From assembly GCA_903930035.1 (NCBI GenBank), contig CAIYXG010000172.1, forward strand, positions 1-14,471: a stretch of 14,471 nt of DNA, read 5' to 3'. This DNA is from an uncultured Actinomycetes bacterium. Lineage in GTDB: Bacteria > Actinomycetota > Acidimicrobiia > Acidimicrobiales > Microtrichaceae. Within the stretch, counting starts at the first letter, position 1, and each line of letters begins with the position of its first letter. Position numbers and translations under genes: made by a program. Below are positions 1 to 6,464 of this stretch, in pieces. Below the pieces are notes generated by a model, which had not been told where the DNA came from, made no database searches, and saw only the letters and a list, made by a program, of their open reading frames with translations.

Positions 1-3000
1 GGGACCTACACGGTCACGCTGACGGTGACCGACAACAAGGGCGCCACCAGCTCGTCGACGAAGACCGACGTCGTGTCCCCGCCGAACGTGGCGCCGACCT
101 CGTCGTTCACGGCGTCGGCCACGTCGGGCCAGGCGCCGCTCGCCGTGAGCTTCAACGGGACCGGCTCGTCGGACCCCGACGGCACGGTCGCGGCCTACGC
201 GTGGGACTTCGGCGACGGCACGTCGTCGACGCTGGCCAGCCCGTCCAAGACCTTCTCCCAGGGCACCTACACGGTCACGCTGACGGTGACCGACAACCAG
301 GGCGCCACCGGGACGTCGTCCCGGACCATCACGGTCTCGGCGCCGAACGTGGCGCCGACCGCGTCGTTCACCGCGTCGGCCACGTCGGGCCAGGCCCCCG
401 TCACCATCTCGTTCAACGGGACCGGCTCGTCGGACGCCGACGGCTCGGTGGCCAGCTACTCGTGGAACTTCGGTGACGGCAGCTCGGGCTCCGGCGCCAC
501 CACCTCGCGCACCTACACCACGGGCGGCACGTTCACCGTGACGCTGACCGTGACCGACAACCAGGGCGCGACCGCCACGGCGACCAGGACCGTGACCATC
601 GCCGCCCCGAACGTCGCCCCGACGGCCTCGTTCACGGCGTCGGCCACCTCCGGCATCGCGCCGCAGTCGATCTCGTTCAACGGGAGCGGCTCGTCGGACG
701 CCGACGGCACCGTCGCCTCCTACGCCTGGGACTTCGGTGACGGCTCGTCGGCCACCGGCGCCACCACCTCGCACACCTACACGACGGCCGGCACCTACAC
801 CGCCCGGCTGACGGTGACCGACAACCAGGGTCTGACCGGCACCACCACCCGGACCATCACGATCGCCGCCAACCAGCTGCCCACGGCCAGCTTCACGCTG
901 ACGCCGTCGAGCGGCCAGGCCCCCGTCAGCGTGAGCGTCAACGGCGGCGGCTCCTCGGACCCCGACGGCTCCATCGCCAGCTACGCCTGGACGTTCGGCG
1001 ACGGTGCGTCGGCCAGCGGTGCCACGGCCTCGCACACCTACACCTCGGGCGGGACCTTCACGGTCACGCTGACCGTGACCGACAACAAGGGCGGCACGGC
1101 GAGCACCACCCGGACCGCCACCATCTCGGCGCCCAACGTGGCCCCGGTCGCGTCGTTCACCGCCACGCCCACCTCGGGCGTCGCGCCCCAGGCCGTGAGC
1201 TTCAACGGCTCCGGGTCGTCGGACGCCGACGGCTCGGTGGCCAGCTACTCGTGGAACTTCGGCGACGGCTCGTCGGCCACCGGTGCCACCGCGTCGAAGA
1301 CCTACACGACGGCCGGCACGTACACGGTGACGCTGACCGTGACCGACAACCAGGGCGCCACGGGCTCGACCTCGAAGACGGTCACGATCGCCGCCAACCA
1401 GGCCCCGACCGCGAGCTTCACGCTGACGCCGTCGAGCGGGCAGGCGCCGGTGAGCGTCACGGCCAACGGCTCGGCGTCGTCGGACCCCGACGGCACGATC
1501 GCCAGCTACGCCTGGACCTTCGGCGACGGCACGAGCGGCTCGGGCCTCTCGGCCTCGCACACCTACACCACGGGCGGCACGTTCACCGTGACGCTGACGG
1601 TCACCGACAACAAGGGCGCGACCGCCTCGACGACCAGGTCGATCGTGGTCACGCCGCCGAACGTGGCCCCGACGGCCCTCGTCTCGCCGTCGACCACCTC
1701 GGGCAACGCACCGCTCACGGTGAGCTTCTCGGGCACGGGCTCGTCGGACACCGACGGCACGGTCGCGGCGTACGCCTGGGACCTCGGGAACTCGACCACC
1801 GCGTCGGGCCCGACGGCGTCGGCGACCTACTCGACGCCCGGCACCTACACGGTGACGCTGACGGTGACCGACAACCAGGGCCTCACCGACACGGACTCCG
1901 TGACCATCACGGTCTCGCCGGCGCCGACCACCACGACGACGACCACGACGTCGACGACGACCACGACGGTGCCGCCGACGACGACCACGACGTCGACCAC
2001 GACCACGACGGTGCCGCCGACGACCACCACGTCGACGACGACCACGACGGTGCCGCCGACGACCACCACGTCGACCACCACCACGTCGACCACCACCACG
2101 ACGGTGCCGCCGACGACCACCACCACGACCACGGTCCCGAACTCGGCCCCGACCGCCTCGTTCACCGCCACGCCGCTCTCCGGCCAGGCGCCGCTCGCCG
2201 TCAGCGTCAACGCCTCCGGGTCGAGCGACGCCGACGGGAGCATCGTCAGCTACGGCTGGAACTTCGGCGACGGGTCCAACGCCTCGGGCGTGACCGCGAG
2301 CCACACCTACACCACGGCCGGCACCTACACGCTCACGCTGACGGTGACCGACAACAAGGGCGCCACCGCCACGGCGACCCGGACCATCACGGTGTCGGCC
2401 CCGAACGTGGCCCCGACGGCCAGCTTCACGGCGACGCCGACCTCGGGCACCACTCCGCTGGTCGTCTCGTTCAACGCCGGCGCCTCGTCGGACCCCGACG
2501 GCACGGTGGCCAGCTACTCGTGGAACTTCGGTGACGGCAGCAGCGGCTCCGGCCAGACGACCAGCCACACCTACACCACGGCCGGTTCGTTCACGGCCAC
2601 GCTGACGGTGACCGACAACCAGGGCGCCACCGCCACCACGACCCGTTCCGTGACCGTCTCGGCGCCGCCGCCGAACGTGGCGCCGACGGCCGTGATCACG
2701 CCGTCGACCACGTCGGGCCAGGCCCCGCTGGCGGTGAGCTTCAGCGGCGCCGGCTCGTCGGACCCCGACGGCACGATCGCCAGCTACTCCTGGAACTTCG
2801 GCGACGGCACGACGGCCACGGGCATCACGGCCAGCCGCACCTTCGCCGCCGGCACCTACACGGTGACCCTGACGGTGACCGACAACAAGGGCGCCACGGG
2901 CTCGGTGACGCAGTCGATCACGGCGACCGCCCCGCCGCCGCCGAACCAGGCGCCGGTCGCGTCGTTCACGGCGTCGGCCTCGTCGGGCCAGGCCCCGCTG

Positions 3001-3876
3001 GCCGTGAGCTTCAACGGCTCGGCGTCGTCCGACCCCGACGGCTCCATCTCGTCCTACGCGTGGACCTTCGGCGACGGCGCCTCGGCGTCCGGCGCCTCCA
3101 CGAGCCACACGTACACCACGACGGGCACGTTCACGGTGGTCCTGACGGTGACCGACAACAAGGGCGCCACGGCGTCCACGACCCGGACCGTCACGGTCTC
3201 GGCCGCCCCGCCGCCGAACGTGGCCCCGACGGCCAGCTTCACCACCACGCCGTCGGCCGGCACCGCACCGGTCTCGGTGAGCTTCAACGGCACGGCGTCG
3301 TCGGACCCCGACGGCTCGATCGCCAGCTACGCCTGGAGCTTCGGTGACGGCTCGACCGGCACCGGTGCCACCACGAGCCACGTCTACAGCACGGCCGGCA
3401 CCTTCACCGCCACGCTGACGGTGACCGACGACAAGGGTGCGACCGGGTCGACCAGCCGCACCGTCACGGTGAGCCCGAGCGGCACGCCGACCGGCGACTC
3501 GGCCTCGGTCACCATCACCGGCTCGACCAACTACTCGAACGCCGCCACGGCCAGGTCCGGCAACGTCCGGGTCACCAAGGACCAGTTCGGGATCGTCAGC
3601 GTCGGTGGCCAGCTCGTGCTGCCGGGCAAGACCTCCGGCGACGCCAAGGTGACCGTGAACGCCAGCAGGTTCTTCATCTTCGCCTTCTACTTCGGCGACA
3701 TCAGCGTGGTGGACCAGAGCTCGGGCGTCGCCGTCCAGGCGCCGGTCTTCGGCTCGGTCTCCTCCACCGGCGGCGTGAACGCCGTGACGTCGACCAACAG
3801 CTGGTTCAGCTTCGGGACCTTCCCGGACCTGATCAAGCCGTTCACCGTCCGCTGGACGGTCGACGACGTCGCCTGA
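1..3876 (+). CDS. Giant secreted PKD-repeat protein, 5'-partial
   Basis: The frame is open from base 1 (reading GTYTVTLTVTDN, the end of a PKD domain), so the gene starts outside the window; the GTG at 25 is not a real start. The stop is TGA at 3874. Visible are the tail of one PKD domain, seven complete PKD domains, a Thr-rich linker, five more PKD domains and a C-terminal region of about 130 residues. Each domain is 87-91 residues, begins N-V/Q-A-P-T, and carries the PKD core W-x-F-G-D-G and the final strand LTVTDNQG/KG. PKD domains are Ig-like beta-sandwiches known as stalks or adhesion modules of extracellular proteins. I see no catalytic domain, LPXTG motif or C-terminal membrane anchor. 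The signal peptide would lie upstream of the window. Function is inferred as cell-surface or matrix adhesion; it could equally be the stalk of an enzyme whose catalytic part lies upstream. Confidence 0.93.
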   Translation, partial: GTYTVTLTVTDNKGATSSSTKTDVVSPPNVAPTSSFTASATSGQAPLAVSFNGTGSSDPDGTVAAYAWDFGDGTSSTLASPSKTFSQGTYTVTLTVTDNQGATGTSSRTITVSAPNVAPTASFTASATSGQAPVTISFNGTGSSDADGSVASYSWNFGDGSSGSGATTSRTYTTGGTFTVTLTVTDNQGATATATRTVTIAAPNVAPTASFTASATSGIAPQSISFNGSGSSDADGTVASYAWDFGDGSSATGATTSHTYTTAGTYTARLTVTDNQGLTGTTTRTITIAANQLPTASFTLTPSSGQAPVSVSVNGGGSSDPDGSIASYAWTFGDGASASGATASHTYTSGGTFTVTLTVTDNKGGTASTTRTATISAPNVAPVASFTATPTSGVAPQAVSFNGSGSSDADGSVASYSWNFGDGSSATGATASKTYTTAGTYTVTLTVTDNQGATGSTSKTVTIAANQAPTASFTLTPSSGQAPVSVTANGSASSDPDGTIASYAWTFGDGTSGSGLSASHTYTTGGTFTVTLTVTDNKGATASTTRSIVVTPPNVAPTALVSPSTTSGNAPLTVSFSGTGSSDTDGTVAAYAWDLGNSTTASGPTASATYSTPGTYTVTLTVTDNQGLTDTDSVTITVSPAPTTTTTTTTSTTTTTVPPTTTTTSTTTTTVPPTTTTSTTTTTVPPTTTTSTTTTSTTTTTVPPTTTTTTTVPNSAPTASFTATPLSGQAPLAVSVNASGSSDADGSIVSYGWNFGDGSNASGVTASHTYTTAGTYTLTLTVTDNKGATATATRTITVSAPNVAPTASFTATPTSGTTPLVVSFNAGASSDPDGTVASYSWNFGDGSSGSGQTTSHTYTTAGSFTATLTVTDNQGATATTTRSVTVSAPPPNVAPTAVITPSTTSGQAPLAVSFSGAGSSDPDGTIASYSWNFGDGTTATGITASRTFAAGTYTVTLTVTDNKGATGSVTQSITATAPPPPNQAPVASFTASASSGQAPLAVSFNGSASSDPDGSISSYAWTFGDGASASGASTSHTYTTTGTFTVVLTVTDNKGATASTTRTVTVSAAPPPNVAPTASFTTTPSAGTAPVSVSFNGTASSDPDGSIASYAWSFGDGSTGTGATTSHVYSTAGTFTATLTVTDDKGATGSTSRTVTVSPSGTPTGDSASVTITGSTNYSNAATARSGNVRVTKDQFGIVSVGGQLVLPGKTSGDAKVTVNASRFFIFAFYFGDISVVDQSSGVAVQAPVFGSVSSTGGVNAVTSTNSWFSFGTFPDLIKPFTVRWTVDDVA
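85..1926 (+). repeat. First PKD block, seven tandem domains
   Basis: Domain starts (the Asn codon) fall at 85, 346, 610, 871, 1135, 1396 and 1660, giving units of 261, 264, 261, 264, 261, 264 and 267 bases. Lengths alternate 87/88 residues, so pairs of domains form three 525-base blocks (85-609, 610-1134, 1135-1659). The second and third blocks match best: both have an 'NVAP...APQ..SFNGSGSSDADG' domain followed by an 'NQxPTASFTLTPSSGQAPVSV' domain. The seventh domain (from 1660) is degenerate, with DLGNS in place of DFGDG. The DNA of the last strand, ctgac-g/c-gtgaccgacaac, is almost unchanged from unit to unit. Confidence 0.9.
1927..2139 (+). repeat. Thr-rich low-complexity linker (71 residues)
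   Basis: Apart from five single Ser residues and Val-Pro(-Pro) spacers, every residue is Thr. It is built from units of the form T4-8, S, T4-5, VPP, repeated with variable length. The DNA is a run of acc/acg codons and is prone to slippage. Such linkers separate domains in secreted actinobacterial proteins and are plausible O-glycosylation sites; the latter is inference. It divides the PKD stalk into seven-domain and five-domain parts. The reverse strand gives a Val-rich open frame that is not a gene. Confidence 0.9.
2140..3480 (+). repeat. Second PKD block, five tandem domains
   Basis: Domain starts fall at 2140, 2404, 2674, 2944 and 3217 (264, 270, 270, 273 and about 264 bases). All five keep W-x-F-G-D-G. 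The linkers between domains grow towards the C-terminus by added prolines: SAP, then SAPPP, TAPPPP and SAAPPP. This differs from the first block, where linkers end in SAP, IAA or TPP. The last domain has LTVTDDKG rather than the DNKG/DNQG of the others. Confidence 0.9.
3481..3873 (+). other. Unrecognised C-terminal domain of the PKD protein
   Basis: After the last PKD domain the sequence changes character: a short GTPTGDS linker, then about 124 residues with no PKD motif. It looks beta-rich, with alternating polar and hydrophobic stretches (for example GNVRVTKDQFGIVSVGGQ), an unusually aromatic strand RFFIFAFYFGDISVVD, and the end PFTVRWTVDDVA. There is no charged tail, LPXTG or transmembrane helix at the C-terminus, so it is not a classic sortase anchor. 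It could be a ligand-binding, surface-retention or secretion domain. I do not recognise the family. Confidence 0.6.
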
Positions 3877-3889
3877 CGCACTGCTCGAC

Positions 3890-3931
3890 GGACGGGCCGG
3901 CACCTCCGGGTGCCGGCCCGTCCCCGTTTTT
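3890..3931 (+). terminator. Intrinsic terminator of the PKD gene
   Basis: A perfect 15-bp stem pairs GGACGGGCCGGCACC (3890-3904) with its exact complement at 3909-3923. The loop is TCCG, a member of the very stable UNCG tetraloop class closed by a C-G pair. CCG and five Ts (3927-3931) follow. It starts 13 bases after the stop codon. This is by far the strongest terminator in the window. Confidence 0.95.
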
Positions 3932-3935
3932 GGGC

Positions 3936-3941
3936 GATGAT
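3936..3941 (+). promoter_or_regulatory. Candidate -10 of a leaderless mcr transcript
   Basis: GATGAT lies exactly six bases before the ATG at 3948, the spacing expected when transcription begins at the start codon. The intervening CGGGGG could alternatively act as a poor Shine-Dalgarno sequence. No clear -35 is seen; that position falls inside the preceding terminator. Confidence 0.4.
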
Positions 3942-3947
3942 CGGGGG

Positions 3948-5114
3948 ATGAGCGGACCACTTGCCGGAGTGCGCGTCGTGGAGCTGGCGGGGATCGGCCC
4001 CGTCCCGATGTGCGCCATGCTGCTCGCCGACCTGGGCGCCGACGTCGTGCGCGTCGAGCGGCCGGACAAGAGCCGGATCGTGCCGGACGACTTTTCCGGC
4101 GCCGGCGACGGCGCCAACCCGTGGGACGTCCTGAGCCGCAGCCGGGAGCGGGTCTCGGTCGACCTGCGCGACCCGCAGGGCGTGGCGCTGGTGCGCGAGC
4201 TCGCGTCGGTCGCCGACGTGGTGCTCGAGGGCTACCGGCCCGGCGTGGTCGAACGTCTCGGCGTGGGCCCCGACGACCTGTGCGCGGCCAACCCCCGGCT
4301 GGTCTACGGCCGCATGACCGGGTACGGCCGGACCGGCCCGCGGGCCACCGAGGCCGGCCACGACCTCAACTACCTGGCGGTGGCCGGCGTGCTCGCCCAC
4401 GTGGGCCGCGCGGGCCAGCCGCCCAGCCCGCCGCTCAACCTGGTCGGCGACTTCGGCGGCGGGGCGATGTTCCTGGTGGCCGGCGTGCTGGCCGCGCTGG
4501 TCGAGCGGGCGACGTCGGGCCAGGGGCAGGTGGTCGACGCCGCCATGGTCGACGGTGCGGCGCTGCTGATGGGGTCGCTCTACGGCGCCTACGCGTCGGG
4601 CTACTGGTCGGCCGAGCGCGGCACCAACCTGCTCGACGGCGGCGCCCCGTTCTACGACTGCTACGAGTGCGCCGACGGCCGCTGGCTCTCGGTGGGGGCC
4701 GTCGAGGGCCCGTTCTTCGCCGAGCTCTGCGACGGCCTGGGCATCGCCGGCGACGACCTGCCCGACCAGCACGACCAGTCCCGCTGGCCCGAGCTGCGCG
4801 AGCGCATCGCGGCGGCCGTGCGCACCCGCACCCGCGACGAGTGGTGCCAGGTCTTTGCCGGCCGCGACGCCTGCGTGGCGCCGGTGCTCACGATGGGCGA
4901 GGCGCCGCACGACCCGCACGCCGTGGCGCGCGGTGCGTTCGTCGACCAGGGCGGCGTCTACCAGCCGGGTCCGGCGCCGCAGTTCTCCCGCTCGTCGCTC
5001 GACGTCCCGCCCGTGGGCCGCGACGTGGGCGACCCCCACGCCACGCTCGGCCGCTGGGGCGTCGACGCCGGCCGCGTCGACGCGCTCGTCGCCGACGGCG
5101 TCGTCGGTCCCTAG
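3948..5114 (+). CDS. mcr: Alpha-methylacyl-CoA racemase (CoA-transferase family III)
   Basis: The 388-residue protein belongs to the CaiB/BaiF family III and matches the racemase branch (Mcr of M. tuberculosis, as I recall its sequence) along its whole length. It starts GPLAGVRVVELAGIGP and has the AGHD motif (His138, Asp139), VGDFGGG (Asp168), GGAPFYDCYECADGR and SVGAVE (Glu253). His138, Asp168 and Glu253 fall where the Mcr residues His126, Asp156 and Glu241 lie. It would interconvert 2R- and 2S-methylacyl-CoA esters in the cytoplasm so that branched fatty acids or sterol side chains can enter beta-oxidation. ATG 3948 was chosen because the family N-terminus begins there; an in-frame TTG at 3930 lies in the terminator T-run. 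It is a single-gene unit converging on the EthD gene. A formyl- or succinyl-CoA transferase is less likely given the catalytic residues. Confidence 0.92.
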   Translation: MSGPLAGVRVVELAGIGPVPMCAMLLADLGADVVRVERPDKSRIVPDDFSGAGDGANPWDVLSRSRERVSVDLRDPQGVALVRELASVADVVLEGYRPGVVERLGVGPDDLCAANPRLVYGRMTGYGRTGPRATEAGHDLNYLAVAGVLAHVGRAGQPPSPPLNLVGDFGGGAMFLVAGVLAALVERATSGQGQVVDAAMVDGAALLMGSLYGAYASGYWSAERGTNLLDGGAPFYDCYECADGRWLSVGAVEGPFFAELCDGLGIAGDDLPDQHDQSRWPELRERIAAAVRTRTRDEWCQVFAGRDACVAPVLTMGEAPHDPHAVARGAFVDQGGVYQPGPAPQFSRSSLDVPPVGRDVGDPHATLGRWGVDAGRVDALVADGVVGP

Positions 5115-5116
5115 CC

Positions 5117-5141
5117 GACCGGGGCGGCGCCGCGGCCGGTC
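5117..5141. terminator. Possible bidirectional hairpin between convergent genes
   Basis: GACCGG (5117-5122) pairs with CCGGTC (5136-5141), and a G+C-only inner part can pair further. It lies between the mcr stop (5112-5114) and the minus-strand stop at 5140-5142, where a shared terminator would be expected. Neither side has a T-run, so it is only a candidate. Confidence 0.4.
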
Positions 5142-5835
5142 AGCAGAGGTACTCCGACATCGCCACGCTGCGCAGGCGCGACATGTCGAACACCGTGCCG
5201 ACGCTGTCCATCATCACGGTCAGGTTCTCGAGGTCCCCGTTGTGGAACGCCTCGATGTCGGCCACGACCTCCTCGGACGGCCACGACTCGACCACGACGC
5301 CGTCCACGGGCGGGGCGCCCGGCGTGACGGCGTGCGCCACCGTGTTGCGCACGTAGCGGCGCCGGGGCTGCACGTCCTCGGACATGGGCGACTGGTGGCC
5401 GTACCAGAACTCCCGGAACGTCCGCTCGTCGAGCGCCGGGTTGCGGTGCACGAGCGCCACGGTGGTCACGCCGGGCGAGCGGGCGCCGGCGGGCCAGCTG
5501 CGGGGGTCGCCGCGGCGCTCCCCGTACTCGGACCACACGGCCTCGGTCACCAGGTACGCGTCGCAGCGGACGCCCACGCCGTCGAGCACGTCGGTCACCG
5601 CCGCATGGCGGTCGTGGGCCGGGAGCCAGACGCCGAGCACGGCGCGCAGCGGCAGCTCGCCCCCGGGGCAGGGCATCGGTCCGGCGATGCCGACGGCGTC
5701 GTCCGCCAGGTGCGCCGAGATGCCGGTGCCCCCGGCGGCGGCGACGGCCGGGACGACCTCGCCGAGCACCTGCTCGCGCAGGTCGGCGCCGTCGCGCGAC
5801 GCGCGCTCACGGACCAGGTAGACCAGCTTCTCCAT
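5140..5835 (-). CDS. Double-length EthD-like (dimeric alpha/beta barrel) protein
   Basis: The 231-residue protein has two similar halves. The N-terminal half starts with a strand (MEKLVYLVRER) and ends with DAYLVTEAVW. The C-terminal half (from about residue 121) starts VTTVALVHRNP, carries the EthD-like element TFREFWYGHQSPM (His147), and ends SVGTVFDMSRLRSVAMSEYLC. EthD proteins are usually about 100 residues and dimerise through ferredoxin-like folds, so this looks like a fused pair forming an intramolecular barrel. Members act in ring or ether catabolism and polyketide-type chemistry; the substrate here is unknown. A clear Shine-Dalgarno GGAGG lies seven bases before the ATG. It is the second gene of a minus-strand unit, 39 bases after the SnoaL-like gene. 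The family call rests on the second half; the fold of the first half is inferred. Confidence 0.7.
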   Translation of the reverse strand: MEKLVYLVRERASRDGADLREQVLGEVVPAVAAAGGTGISAHLADDAVGIAGPMPCPGGELPLRAVLGVWLPAHDRHAAVTDVLDGVGVRCDAYLVTEAVWSEYGERRGDPRSWPAGARSPGVTTVALVHRNPALDERTFREFWYGHQSPMSEDVQPRRRYVRNTVAHAVTPGAPPVDGVVVESWPSEEVVADIEAFHNGDLENLTVMMDSVGTVFDMSRLRSVAMSEYLC

Positions 5836-5851
5836 GGGGTGCCTCCGCTCC

Positions 5852-5871
5852 TCCCGGCCGTGCGGCCGGGA
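5852..5871 (-). other. Hairpin between the SnoaL-like and EthD-like genes
   Basis: TCCCGGCC (5852-5859) and GGCCGGGA (5864-5871) form a perfect 8-bp stem with a 4-base loop, three bases after the SnoaL-like stop and just before the Shine-Dalgarno sequence of the EthD-like gene. There is no T-run. It may set mRNA stability or cause partial termination, making the downstream gene less expressed. Confidence 0.45.
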
Positions 5872-5874
5872 CCG

Positions 5875-6339
5875 CTACTCGCCGTCCGCCACGCCGAGCG
5901 ACCGTCGCACGGCGATCCACGCCCCCACCACGTCGGCGAACGGGGCAGGGTTGTAGATGTCCTCCTCGAAGGACCACATGCCGTCGCCCGCGTAGTGGAG
6001 GATCGTGATGTTGTACTCCTGGTGCACCGAACCGTCGCCGGGGTCCTCGAGCCGGTTCCACACCTTGCAGATGACCCAGCCGCGGTCCTCGTCGACGGTG
6101 TACCACTCGATCGGGAACGACGTGAACGCCGAGTTGGGCCAGACCGACATCGTCGAGGAGATCCACTCGAGGATGGCCTCCCGGCCCTCGAAGAACCCGT
6201 AGAGGTGCTCCTTGTAGGTGGCGTCCGGGGTGAAGGTCCGGGCCCACCGCTGCCAGTTGCCGGTCGCCCCGCCCTCTGCCGCGGCCGCCTGGTACTCGGT
6301 GAACGCCTGCTCGATCTCGTCGCGTGTCCAGCTGCCCAT
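5875..6339 (-). CDS. SnoaL-like / NTF2-fold protein
   Basis: This 154-residue protein has the length and layout of the SnoaL-like NTF2 superfamily. An N-terminal helix (TRDEIEQAFTEYQ) is followed by the typical W-x-x-x-F-T-P-D-A-x-Y element at residues 32-42, then YGFFEGREAILEWI, then strands rich in W and Y (EWYTVDEDRGWVICKVWNR, EYNITILHYAGDGMWSFEEDIYNP). Family members are small cone-shaped enzymes (cyclases, isomerases, dehydratases) or binding proteins; the substrate cannot be read from sequence. The start at 6339 was preferred over an in-frame start at 6420 because the extra 27 residues have no family-like sequence and would run into the palindrome ahead of fetA. It is the first gene of the minus-strand pair with the EthD-like gene, suggesting a shared catabolic role. 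Confidence 0.82.
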   Translation of the reverse strand: MGSWTRDEIEQAFTEYQAAAAEGGATGNWQRWARTFTPDATYKEHLYGFFEGREAILEWISSTMSVWPNSAFTSFPIEWYTVDEDRGWVICKVWNRLEDPGDGSVHQEYNITILHYAGDGMWSFEEDIYNPAPFADVVGAWIAVRRSLGVADGE

Positions 6340-6345
6340 GCGTCC

Positions 6346-6351
6346 ATCCTG
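6346..6351 (-). promoter_or_regulatory. Candidate -10 of a leaderless SnoaL-like transcript
   Basis: Read on the minus strand, CAGGAT ends six bases before the ATG at 6339. No separate Shine-Dalgarno sequence lies at normal distance, although the GGA inside the hexamer could act as one. Confidence 0.35.
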
Positions 6352-6368
6352 CCCCAACTCCGTATTTC

Positions 6369-6404
6369 GTGACGTCCCGCAGCGAGGTGGCTGCGAGACG
6401 TCAC
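6369..6404. promoter_or_regulatory. 36-bp imperfect palindrome in divergent promoter region
   Basis: GTGACGTC-C-CGCAGC (6369-6383) faces GCTGCG-A-GACGTCAC (6390-6404) across the six bases GAGGTG: 14 paired positions and one mismatch. The outer parts each contain the small palindrome GACGTC, 26 bases apart. It sits between the divergent SnoaL-like gene (start 6339) and fetA (start about 6465). It could be an operator for a dimeric regulator of either gene, or an RNA hairpin in a longer fetA leader. The rest of 6340-6464 holds no gene that I can support. Confidence 0.6.
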
Positions 6405-6452
6405 CACACGGCAGGAGCACGGGGGAGCGCGGTGCGCAGGGAGGTGACGGGG

Positions 6453-6458
6453 AAGACT
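6453..6458 (+). promoter_or_regulatory. Candidate -10 of a leaderless fetA transcript
   Basis: AAGACT lies six bases before the GTG at 6465. The arrangement agactg-cg/tg-cag/gag-start closely resembles that ahead of the SDR gene at 7985-7997. It supports GTG 6465 as the start. Confidence 0.35.
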
Positions 6459-6464
6459 GTGGAG

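Noticed and set aside
1845..2243. Val-rich minus-strand open frame
   Set aside because: It is the complement of the Thr codon run; it has no independent coding character.
85..3480. Regular repeats considered as a CRISPR array or minisatellite
   Set aside because: Spacing of 261-273 bases keeps the reading frame and each unit encodes a PKD domain; there are no short repeats with unique spacers.
3616..3633. LPGKT in the C-terminal domain, considered as an LPXTG sortase signal
   Set aside because: The order of residues is wrong, it is about 85 residues from the end, and no hydrophobic segment or basic tail follows.
3687..5039. 450-codon minus-strand open frame opposite mcr
   Set aside because: It runs across the strong terminator and the end of the PKD gene; the composition is typical of an antisense shadow and mcr is unmistakable on the plus strand.
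4010..6372. Overlapping plus-strand frames rich in Arg, Ala and Pro
   Set aside because: Out-of-frame shadows of mcr and of the minus-strand genes, without recognisable domains or start signals.
6324..6464. N-terminal extension of fetA from upstream starts
   Set aside because: The extra residues run through the palindrome and are unlike ABC ATPase N-termini; only GTG 6432 or 6459 remain as serious alternatives.
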